Source: Cruorifilaria tuberocauda
Lineage: Eukaryota; Nematoda; Chromadorea; Rhabditida; Onchocercidae
Length of the DNA: 41,373 nucleotides
Assembly (NCBI GenBank): GCA_013365365.1
Contig: JABVXU010000474.1
Span: forward strand, 1-41,373
Direction of reading: 5' to 3'
Shown: positions 1 to 11,600 of the stretch, piece after piece
Layout: each line of letters opens with the position of its first letter
How positions within the stretch are numbered: position 1 is the first letter of the stretch
Notes under the pieces: generated by a model
Seen by the model: only the letters and a program-made list of their open reading frames with translations
The model's database searches: none
Told to the model about the DNA's origin: nothing
Translations under genes and position numbers: made by a program

Positions 1-1230
1 AACAACTATTAGCTACATTTGGAAATTTATTACTTTTCAATTCTTTCACTCCACTTATACTTTATATTTTTCTTGACCTTTTTTTTTCTTTTTCTTTACT
101 ACAAATTTTATAGTAAATTATTTAAATCATATATTTTGATCTGATCAGATTATTTGAGTTACTTATTCAGAACAAGACTTGGTTTTTTTTTCTTTCTAAA
201 GTAAATTACTTATTTCATTTTATCTCACTTATTACCATGAGAAATTTAATTGGCAAGTGTAACTAATGATTTCGTTCGAAAAAAAAATCTCGAGAATATT
301 TTTGAAATTTTTCCGAGTTTGAAAGAAAAAAAAATTAAAAAGAATTTCTTTTCAAACTTGTTTTCGGTCTTCTCCGTTCAATGCATAAGTAGGCAGTAGC
401 TTCATAAATTTTTCTTTTCTGTGCACCTTAACTTTTTAAAATGTTTATATTACCTGAAATATGATAATGATTGATCGTTGATTTCAAATATTTTGTTTCT
501 AATTATATTTGTTTTTTTTTTTTTTTTTTGAAATGATTTCTAACAGTTTATTTTTCCTCCTATAGGTAAAATTTTTACCTGAAATAAGCTATAATTTGAA
601 TTATATTAAAAAGTATCAATAGTATGATAATAATAATTATTATATTCTTATTTGTTTCGAATATCACTGGTACTATCTACCTGGAAATTTTATTAACAAA
701 CTAGTTAATTTATTAATTCCGGAATATCAGTAAATGCGAAAAGATCGAAATTTATCAGCTGATTTTATTCATATCATTAGAGCAATACGGGAGCAAAATT
801 TAATTATCAAGATTGAAAATGTTTTTGCAATTGTTTCAAACAAATAATTTATGGTTAGTTACGAAAGTACTCAATGATATTTGATTGCTTGATAAAGTAG
901 GAGGTAAAATGATAAAATAAAATTAATTGTATTTTAGTTGAGCAAATTAAAAAACATGTTAATAGAAAATTTTAAATTATAAAAAAAAAATCTATAAAAT
1001 TAAAGTGATAAGTGGTAATTAATAAGGCAATAATTAATTAATTAATTCATAGAAAAAAATTTTGATTAAATTATCGATTAATAAATAATTTAAAAATAAA
1101 TAGGTCGCAAATTGATTTTTCTTTTAATTTGTATGACGTTTGAAATTAACTATTGAATAGTTAATCTTTTTTGCCGTACCATAAATAGGAGAATTAAGAC
1201 AAGTGTCAATTTATGTATGTATATATATAT

Positions 1231-1234
1231 GTGT

Positions 1235-1275
<41 letters not shown>
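1231..1275. repeat. GT dinucleotide microsatellite
   Basis: A run of GT units with one CT interruption near its start, preceded directly by a short AT dinucleotide run (1221-1230). It lies in non-coding DNA. Confidence 0.95.
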
Positions 1276-1276
<1 letters not shown>

Positions 1277-2512
1277 CATTAGAAATATGTTTTGATTAAA
1301 AGAAACTTTACCTGATAACATATCAACAAGTTTGTATTAATATCAGCCGAATCTATCACTCCACATCATCATACACTTCATTCCCTTACTTTTTTTTTTG
1401 CCTACATATATTATCATATCTTTGTTTGTGAAATTTATTATTTACTGATAAATTAAATCAATTTTTTTTTTTTGTAAGTTACTTATTAATAATTTTTATA
1501 CCTTTATCATATATTATCAAAGTTATAAGTTTACTTTTTTTTCTTTTTTTTTTGTGAATGAAAAATTTTGACATTCAAAAATTTTTGCAATGCACTTTTA
1601 ACTGATAATTGTTTTCTTTCATTACATTCTATAGTCATCATTTCTTTTTTTTTCCTTTCGCATTCGTCCCCTATCTGCTGTTAATTTCAATTTTAACTGA
1701 TAAGTTGAAAATTGAAAATTGAAAATTGAAAAACGAAGGAAAAAGATATGTGAAGGCTGTCATTCCATATTAAGGTAAAAGAAATGGAAAATAATAATTG
1801 CTTATAAATGATTGATTATAATAAGTGATAAATGATAAATTTGATGAAATTAACAGCAATTTATCAATGCATTTAGCAATCATTTGTCATGATTCAATTA
1901 AAAAAGTTTTATGAAATGAAAAGTTAATAAAATAACAGATTAAATGAATTGAAGCGAAAAATAAAATGAAATAAAAAAAGGAAAAAGAACGAATCTGTGT
2001 TATCAAAAAAAAAAAAAAGGTTAGATTGATTTGATTTCAAAATGATGCTATCTTTGAAAATGTCACATTACATTTTTACTCTATCTTATCAAATTAATGA
2101 GAATTCTTCTTTGTTTTTTTTTCTCATTTTAATTTTGCATTTATTTATAAAAATTCTATTGGCATGAAAAACAAAAAAAAAAAGAGGGAAAATTATCAGT
2201 TATTACTTATTTCATTAACTTACTTACTTACTTTACTTCTATAAATTTTAATAATTAAAAAAAAGAATTTAGAATTAAAGAATTTACTTTTTTAATATTA
2301 TCATCTTGCTATTTGCTTATTTTATCGATACTGTTTTTTCATCTCGATATTAAATATAAAATTCAATTGAAAATGCCATGAAATGATCAGTTATCAAATA
2401 ATCATTTGAAAAATTGCTTTTCAAATTTAGTCATCTTTTAAATGACTTTTTAAACACTTTAAATATTTGGTTTTGAAATACAAAATTTGAAATAAACATA
2501 AATTTAAAATAA

Positions 2513-2780
2513 AAATATAAATTTCGAATTTTAGTTTAAAATAACACAAAGTTTGATGAAGACACAAAAATTTAATAAATTAGGAAAAAAAAAAACCTTT
2601 TTCATTATTCAATGAAAAAGGTTTTTAATAATAACGCAAAAATCGTTCTCTTTCTATGATAACTAAAATGACTAAACGAATTGAATAATGAAAAAGGTTT
2701 TTTTTTTCCTAATTTGTTAAATTTTTGTGTCGTCACCAAACTTTGTGTCATTTTAAACTAAAATTCGAAATTTATATTTT
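2513..2780. repeat. Long inverted repeat (foldback / MITE-like)
   Basis: The left arm 2513-2613 and right arm 2680-2780 are reverse complements with, by eye, four mismatches and one A-run length difference over about 101 bases. The spacer is 66 bases. A shorter nested hairpin (AAAAACCTTTTT near 2591-2602 against AAAAAGGTTTTT at 2615-2626) lies at the inner edge. No open frame is inside, so this is either a non-autonomous foldback element or a recent inverted duplication. A target-site duplication was not clear. Confidence 0.85.
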
Positions 2781-4359
2781 ATCCGTCATAAAATTTAATT
2801 TCTATCACTTTTTTCAATTCTTTTTAATCACTATAATTGCTTAAATGCTAATCATTGCTACTGTTATATTATTAACGGTAATCATTGTTACTGTCATCCT
2901 ACTTCATTTTAGTAATACGTATAATTCTTGATATCTATTATAGATATCAATTTTTAATTATAATCGAAAATACGGAATGAATTCATATCGCATTTTTACA
3001 TCTATTATGAATATGATTAGTAATTTTGACTGTATTAAATGTTCGGATAGTTTATATTATATCTGATTATCTTATCAAATAAACAAAATTTATCATAAAA
3101 ATTTTTTGGAAAAGAAAAAAATTAAATAAATACCTAAAATAAAAATTTCAAATAAAAATGGAAAAAATTTTTTTTCCAGTATATTTATAAAAGGTCAGCT
3201 TATCTTATCATTTCCTCTAGTTTAATTTGTAAAATGATATCATTATCACTGAGATCGTTATATTTAATTGATAATATAAAGCTCTATTTATCTCTTCAGC
3301 AATGATCTGGAATTTATCTCTCAAACTTCTCAATATCTAAACGTAATTGATTTTCGGTGTATAATTAACGCGGAGGAATTTCTTGGATGTTTTTATTACC
3401 ATTTAATTAGCGATAAATTAAGACGATATTTAATTATGATAATTGAGAATATTATCAAAACAGGTTTTTAATCACTTTTTCTTCTCCCCCTCTCCTCCGT
3501 TTTTTTTTTCATCTTTCTTAGAAGAATAGAATAAAATTCTGGATTGATCAATTTAAATTTATTCGGGGAATATAATATGATCATAGGATTATTGTATATT
3601 ACACTGCTTTTTTTTTTTTAAATAAATTTAAAATAAATTCTTTGAAATATACCCTTAGGGATAATGTTGAATAGAAATAATGTGCATTTCATTCTTCTGA
3701 TCAGACTTGTTTTGTTATATTAAAATTTAATCAATCAGTATGATAATAGAATTATCTGAATAATTAGTGCATTGAGTGTTTCTCCTTAACGGTGCTAGAT
3801 TTCGTTTATATTTAAATTTTAATTAGCAATTTCAAATTGGAATTCGATTTAATCAATTTCCTTTATACTTAGATTATTTAGTTAGAAAAAAAGGACTTGG
3901 AAATTACATTGTACTAATAATATTTAAATTTAAAACTGATTCATATTTTCCGGATTCACCTATTTCACACATTTTCCGGAAGATTAATCATCAAACCAAT
4001 CGTACTATTATTAATTAAATGATAAATTATCATTCCCATTTTAATTATCATTTTATCATTTTAATTGTTTAATTTTACCATTTTCATTTTAATGATATTT
4101 CATTTTAATTATCATTTTATCATTTTATTTCATTTTAATGATATTTCAGTTTGCATTATTTTAGGTTAAGAAAAAAGGGAAAGGAGGGATGAGGGAGAGA
4201 GAAAAAAAAAGAAAAAGCCTTCTTGCTAAGTTTCTTTTTTTCTCTTTTATCATAATTATCACATGAAGATCATTTGAGCCAATAATTAAATAGCTAAAAG
4301 AATGAACTGTAAAAAATTGAAGAAAAGAATTTAATGAAAATTTTCTGATAACGAAAGGT

Positions 4360-4364
<5 letters not shown>

Positions 4365-4428
<64 letters not shown>
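4365..4428. repeat. GA dinucleotide microsatellite (32 units)
   Basis: An uninterrupted GA run. It produces long Ser-Leu open frames on the minus strand, which are artefacts of the repeat. Confidence 0.97.
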
Positions 4429-4432
<4 letters not shown>

Positions 4433-5643
4433 GAGCGCGGAATTGAGAAGAAAATAGGAAGTGTTAAATTCAAATATGTTGTGTAGTATATACGTCGTGA
4501 AGTTATCATTAAAAATCATTGATTTTTCACAAAATCTTGAAATGTTCTCGTCTCGCTATCATTTTTGGGCATTTTCATGTAACAACTATTGCTGGTTTCC
4601 ATCTGGTCGCTTCTCTTTTTCCATTCTTTCAATTTTCATATAACAATTTCTCACTCAAATTTTCACCAATCAATAAATATACAACTTTTTCTTTATTACT
4701 AGATAAAAAAATACACACATATATATATATATGTATACATACATATACAATTATTGATCAAATTTATACTTTATTTTTGTTTATTTTTATTTTTAATATT
4801 TTCGTTTATTACAAAATACTTCTCACTTTATTCCTTTTATTTTTCTTTAATTTAATATTCCAATATAATTTTTTCAAATTTCCTTCAATTGATTATTTCA
4901 AATAATAATTTCTAAAAGAGTAATTGTATAGTTTAATGATCAATTTGAATAATTGTAATTAAATTTAAAAATTGAATAATTATAATTAAATTAAAAGAAA
5001 AATCGATGAAATCAGGTTACTTTCTCTGTTTAAAATATTAGAAAATCGATGTCTGTGTGTGTGTGTTTTTCTTTTTTTCTCGCATTGAAATGAAATGAAA
5101 TTAAAATTGAAATTGAAATTGGAATAGTTGAGGAATGAGAATATCTTTTTTATTTTGTCTTTGTTGTAATAATTGAAGAATGAAATGTTTGAGAAATGAG
5201 AAATGTTGGAAAGATGAATCAACCATTTTTGTGCTATAATACAAATTTATCATACCGTAACAGAAACGAAAAGCAATACAATAGCTAAATATATCAAACA
5301 TTTTATTTCTATGTATTTTAGCTAAAGTATTATTGAAATGAAAAAATTTCCTTTTTTTTTTTTTCTTTTCTTTTGTTTGTTGTCTATATCATTATTGATT
5401 AGTATATTTGATTAATTTTACAATTTTAAATTAGCAATCGTAATAATTCATAGAGTATATTTAATGTTTATTTAGATTTGATTAAGAAGTTTTGGAGAAA
5501 GGAATAAAAGAGAAAAGGAAAGGAACGGACGAAATATTTTCTTTTCCTGGTCTCGAATTAAATTCGTATGCGGATGAATGCTAGGTGATATTTATAATTT
5601 GACGAAGAAGTTAATCGTTGGTAATCAATTACAAAAATAAATA

Positions 5644-8600
5644 ATGACGTCAAGCGAGTTCGGATGTACGTTGTCCGAACTTCGCGCACTGATGGATTTA
5701 CGAAATGGTGAAGCGGTTGCACACGTACGTATTTTTTAATGAAAATTTATTTAAAATATTAGAGAAGGAATTTTTCAACTATATTAAACTTTTTTTTTCC
5801 CTTTCATAAATTTCATATGGATATATTTATTAGTAAGATATACTGAAATTACTTGTTTATTAGTATGATATATTGAAATTACTATCTTAATTATCAGTAA
5901 TCAGTGATAAACAAAATCCTCATTTTTATGATAATATTTATTTCTTTGGATAAAAAAAATCCTCATTTTTTTTTTAATTAGAATTTAATTTTATCTTAAT
6001 CTCAATTCTCACTATTTTCTTATTATCATTCTCAATCTATCGTAAGTGTTTGAATTCTATAAATGATTGATAAATTTAATTCCTTGATTAAGAATTAATA
6101 GATAAGTGATAATTTTGGTAAATCATTTTCTTTCTTGCTATTTAAAATAAAACAGAATTTTGTGATAGATGAATAAGAAATTTGGCGGTGTGGAAGGCTT
6201 ATGCGCAAAATTAAAAACCGATCCAGTAAATGGTTTATCCAGTGAAAAATCATTATTGGAAGAAAGGCGAAGGATATTTGGAAAGAATGAAATTCCTCCA
6301 GCACCATCAAAATCTTTTCTACGACTAGCATGGGAAGCTTTGCAGGTTATCCATTTATTATTATCATTTTAGTTAATTAATTAAAATGTTTATTATACGG
6401 AAATACTGATATTTATTTTAGAGTTTTACAAAAAATAAATTTTTAAATATTGATATATTTCAGGAAAAAAAATGTTAATTTTAGGATATAACGCTTATTA
6501 TATTGTTGGTCTCAGCACTTGTATCTTTAGGCTTATCCTTTTATAAACCACCAGAAGATTCGGCTACAGGTATTCTTTCTTTTTTTTTTTTTCATCATTT
6601 TTCTCGTTTACATTTCAATCGGTTATTATGAAATTAAATAATTCATAAATGAATTAGTACAGATATTTGAATTGGTAAATATCTAAAATTTATTTGTATA
6701 TTTTGATAAAACAAGATTTAATATGATTCTTATTTACCTATCTTGAATTCATTATTTTAAGGTAAACATGATGTTAGTGAACGTGAAGCAGGTTGGATTG
6801 AAGGAGCAGCTATATTACTTGCTGTTATTGTTGTGGTTTTAGTTACAGCTTTAAATGATTGGACTAAAGAAAAACAATTTCGAGGTTATCATTGAAATAA
6901 TTTGAATTAATTATTGATAATATTAAATGATTAATTAATTAGAATAGATAATAAAAAAAAAATTACATCTCAGGATTACAATTGAAAATAGGAAAATATT
7001 ACATTTCAGGACTACAGTTGAAAATAGAAAAAAAAATTACATTTCAGGACTACAGTTGAAAATAGAAAAAAAAATTACATTTCAGGATTACAATCGAAAA
7101 TAGAAAAAAAAATTACATTTCAGGATTACAATTGAAAATAGGAAAAAAAAATTATATTTCAGGATTACAATCGAAAATAGAAAAAGAAATTACATTTCAG
7201 GATTACAATCGAAAATAGAAAAAAAAATTACATTTCAGGATTACAATTGAAAATAGGAAAAAAAATTAGATTTCAGGATTACAATCGAAAATAGAAACAG
7301 AGCATAAATTTTCTGTAATACGAAATGGTGAAGCAGTTGATACTGTTGTTACCGAATTAGTTGTCGGTGATATTGCACGGGTGAAATATGGTAATATTAT
7401 TTCTGTAATTTTTTTATCGCCTTTTTTTTTAATCGAATTATTGAATGATTTATGGAATTAACATTTTTATTCAGTTTTTCCTTTCCTTTAATTTTCATTT
7501 CAGGTGATTTATTACCCGCTGATGGACTTTTAATACAGAGTAATGATTTAAAAGTAGACGAATCATCGCTAACTGGTGAATCAGATTTAATCAAAAAAAG
7601 TCCTGAAGATGATCCTGTACTTCTATCAGGTAATCTTTTACTAATTGTTCAAAAATTTTTATTAATTGATTTATCATCATCCTTTTTTTAAAATTTTGGA
7701 AAAGATAATCAATGAGTAGTTTATTTTTAAATTTATTTTAATTTAAAATTCACTTATACTTCATAGGTGAAATTACTAATTCAAAATTTCATTTACTTTA
7801 TCTTTTTTTAAATTAAAAAAGAAAGGTAGATAGATATTTAGGTACTCATGCAATGGAAGGAAGTGGAAAAATGGTTATCACAGCTGTTGGAATGAATTCA
7901 CAAACTGGTATCATAATGACATTGCTTGGTGCAACAAAAGGTACCACTCATAAGAAAAGTCAAAATACCGTTGTACCTGAAGAGCAAATTAATGGTATTA
8001 CTTTTTTTCCTTTACTCATTTAAAATAATTCTAAGCAATTAAGTAAGTTTTTAGAGTGCAAAAAAAAAAAATCAATTGAATAAGGAAAAATGAAAAAATT
8101 AATTAAATTTCACCTATCATTTTTTACAGAATTGAATTAGTTATTATTACTTATTATATGAGTTTTTTTTTTCCCTAATGGTACTTTTTTATTTTCAGGT
8201 GAATAGTAATAATAATTTATTACGCATCATATCATTGAAATTAACATTAAGCAAGTATTGAAAGAATAATTATCTTATAAATCATTTATTGTTGTTAAAG
8301 TTAATTGAGGAATTTTTTTCACTCACTCACTCTCTCTCTCTCTCTCTGAAACTTCAATGAAAGTAGAAAATTTTTAATTTTATAAATTCATGCAAAAGTT
8401 CTTATTGCAGTGAAGCATTTAATAAGCTCTTAAATTTTTGTGAAAGAAACAAAAAACTTTTTTTTTTTCAAATTAATACTTTAATAGGTACGACATCGGA
8501 AATTAAACGAAAACCATCTGTTGATTCAGCTGATTATGATTCTAAATTATCGAAATCAGTATTACAGGGGAAATTATCAGCATTAGCTATTCAAATTGGT

Positions 8601-11600
8601 TATATAGGTTTGTTTGTTTGTTTGTTTGTTTGTTTTTTTTTATTTTCCTATTTAATGACAAAAAAGAAAAGTGCATATATTCATTTCCGGAAAACGGAAA
8701 AGAAAGAAAGGAGAAAACGAATTATAATTTTCAGGTTTTGTGGTAGCCGGTGCAACTGTTATAATCCTGATTGTACGGCATTGCATAACTCATTATGTTA
8801 TAAATCATGAAGCATTTAAGACATCCGATATTGCTTATTTTGTTAATTTTATCATAGTTGGTGTAACTGTACTTGTTATTGCTGTTCCGGAAGGTCTTCC
8901 GCTTGCTATAACACTTTCGTTAACATATTCGGTTCGAAAGGTAATGATACAATATTCCGGATATTATCCAGAATATGCAATTATTTCCAGTATTATCAAT
9001 TAATCCTGAATATAATCAAAGCATTTATGAAATTATCAATATTATCAATTAGTCTTGAATATAATCAAGTATTATATTTTTACGAAATTATATCATTCAT
9101 TTAATTATTTCTTTTCAAAGTTTTCAGTTAATTAATTAATTAATTAATTATTTGAAGGTAATGAAAAAATTCTTTCTGAACAATACCGGCTAAATTATTT
9201 TAACGAAATTTAAAATTTTCCTAATTAATAAATGTGAAATATCAAAAACTGTAATTAATACAAATTTAATTCTTTCAATCTTGTTTTCAGACATAACCTT
9301 ACAAATCATCCGAAAATTCGAAAGTTGATTTGATGATCTGATCAATCAAAAAAAGAGTTATTAATTTAAATATCAAAACCTAATTATCGGTTGTTTAATT
9401 TCAGATGATGAAAGATAATAATTTAGTGCGACATTTGGATGCATGCGAAACAATGGGTAATGCAACCGCAATTTGTTCTGATAAAACCGGTACCTTAACA
9501 ACCAATCGAATGACTGTTGTACAATCATTTATCAATGGTACTTGAAATTATACTAATTAAAATTATACTATTTAAATATACTAATTCTATATACTAATTA
9601 AAAATATATTTTAATAATAGGAAATTTTAATTTGATAAATTATGTAAAGTATCAAATTAATTTTTCGAAATATCAATTACTTTCGAAATCAATTTTGAAA
9701 TAACAATTTTTACTTAAGGAAAAAAAAAAACTATTTGAATTATATGAAATATCAATTCTTACCTATTCCCACCTCAAAAAACTATTTTTTTAAGTGATAA
9801 TACAGTACAACTGTTTATCTGTAACTTTATTTATTTATTTTTGAAAAAAATATTTCCATTATTTATATCCATGAATTTACTCTACTTACTGCTTGTATTT
9901 AATTAAATTTGTTTCAAATAGATTATTTTTATGCTTGAAGTAATCAATTGAATATTGAAACAATGCTTATTTTAAAAATTTTCTACAGTAATTTCTTCGA
10001 GTTATTTATAATAAAAGTAATAAAAGCAAAGGTAAAAAAAAAATTATTGCAAAATTAAATTTTCATCCCTATTTAATTTAATAATAAATTCTATGATAAT
10101 TTATGCAATTTTAGGAAAATTTTACAAAGATTGTATTCCAAAATTTGAACAATTAAATGAAGAAACACGACAGCTATTAATTGAAGGAATTTCGGTGAAC
10201 AGTGGTTATAATTCACAGGTGTTGCTACCGGAAAAGTGTGGTACTCAAAAAATACAGGTTAATTTTAATTATCAATATTTAATTCAATTTTCATCTTAGT
10301 CATTTTTCAGTGTTTTCTTTTTCCCTTTTTTTTTTTAGAATTAAAAATTACTATACTAAAACAAAAATGATTATAGCTTGGAAATAAGACAGAATGTGCA
10401 CTTTTGGGTTTTGTACTTGATTTGGGCCAAAGTTATGAGATGATACGCAAAGAAAATCCCGAAGAATCACTGATTAAGGTTCTTCTTTTTGTTTCGTTTA
10501 AGTGAATTTAAGAGTAATTAAATTTTATCAAATTTCCAACTAGTTCTTTTCGAACTTATGAATTTCACTTTTTTCTTTTTTTTTTTCTCAATAATAATTG
10601 TTTGTTAGAAAGAAAGACTGAATGATTCTGGAATACATCGATTTTATCAATTACTTATAAACTTGTAAAGTTTACTTATTAACTTATGAAATTATTTATC
10701 AAAGTTATTTCAGCTTATAATAGTTTAATAGAAATAATCAGGAATACACTAATGAAATTTCAAATTCATACAATAATTTTAGGTTTATACATTTAATTCG
10801 GTAAGGAAATCAATGATGACTGTTAAACGAATTCCAAATGGTTATCGAGTTTATGCAAAAGGAGCATCAGAAATTATTTTAGCCCGGTTAATTTCATTCA
10901 TTAATTTGCTAACCTATATGAAATAAGTATTAATTAAGGATAATAATTTAGTATTATTATAATTAAATTAAAGTTATTAATAAGATTGCTAAATTAAAAT
11001 TGTGAAAATTAAATTGAAATTTTCAAGATGTTCCTATTTACTTGGTCCGAATGGTGAGGTGAAACCGTTTGATAGCGATCAGCAACAGGAAATGACAAAA
11101 AATGTTATTGAACCAATGGCTTCTGATGGTTTACGAACAATTGGACTTGCTTACAAGGATTATATATCAAACAGTGAAGTAGCTGCCGAAAATGATGTAA
11201 TTTTAATTTTTCGATGAATTTAATAAAATTTGAAATAATTCTATTTTGATCAAAATTTGATCAAACAAAATATTGATTAGATTGCGCAAAATATTGATTA
11301 GATTGAAATTATAGATTGTATATAAAGGTGAAATTGATTGGGAGGACGAAGAATCAGTGCGAATGGAAATGACTGTAATAGCTATTGTTGGCATACAGGA
11401 TCCGGTAAGACCGGAAGTTCCAGCTGCAATTGAACGATGTCAGAAAGCTGGTATTACTGTTCGCATGGTCACCGGTGATAATATCAATACAGCACGAGCG
11501 ATTGCTACCAGCTGTGGTATTTTAAAACCTGGAAGTGGTTTTCTTGCTCTCGAAGGAAAAGAATTTAATGAAAGGTACTATATTATTAAAAAAATCCTAA

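Larger units (their letters stand above)
1..5643. other. Non-coding region upstream of the PMCA gene
   Basis: No convincing coding exon is visible on either strand. The few open frames are low-complexity (Ser-Leu repeats read from a GA microsatellite, or Phe/Ile-rich frames read from T-runs). The stretch is AT-rich with many homopolymer runs. It holds a GT microsatellite, a long GA microsatellite, a 101-bp foldback and short dispersed ATTTTAATTATCATTTTA-like words around 4040-4150. It must contain the 5' UTR and promoter of the plus-strand PMCA gene, but I see no element that fixes the transcription start or a trans-splice site. Confidence 0.6.

Noticed and set aside
4294..4519. Ser-Leu-rich minus-strand open frames
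   Set aside because: They are translations of the GA microsatellite and its flanks in two frames; no splice sites or family resemblance.
4461..4905. Overlapping plus-strand open frames
   Set aside because: Phe/Ile/Leu-rich, from T-rich DNA, with no recognisable motif.
6966..7276. CRISPR-like regular spacing of repeats
   Set aside because: The units are contiguous 38-bp tandem copies with no unique spacers, lying in an intron of a eukaryotic gene.
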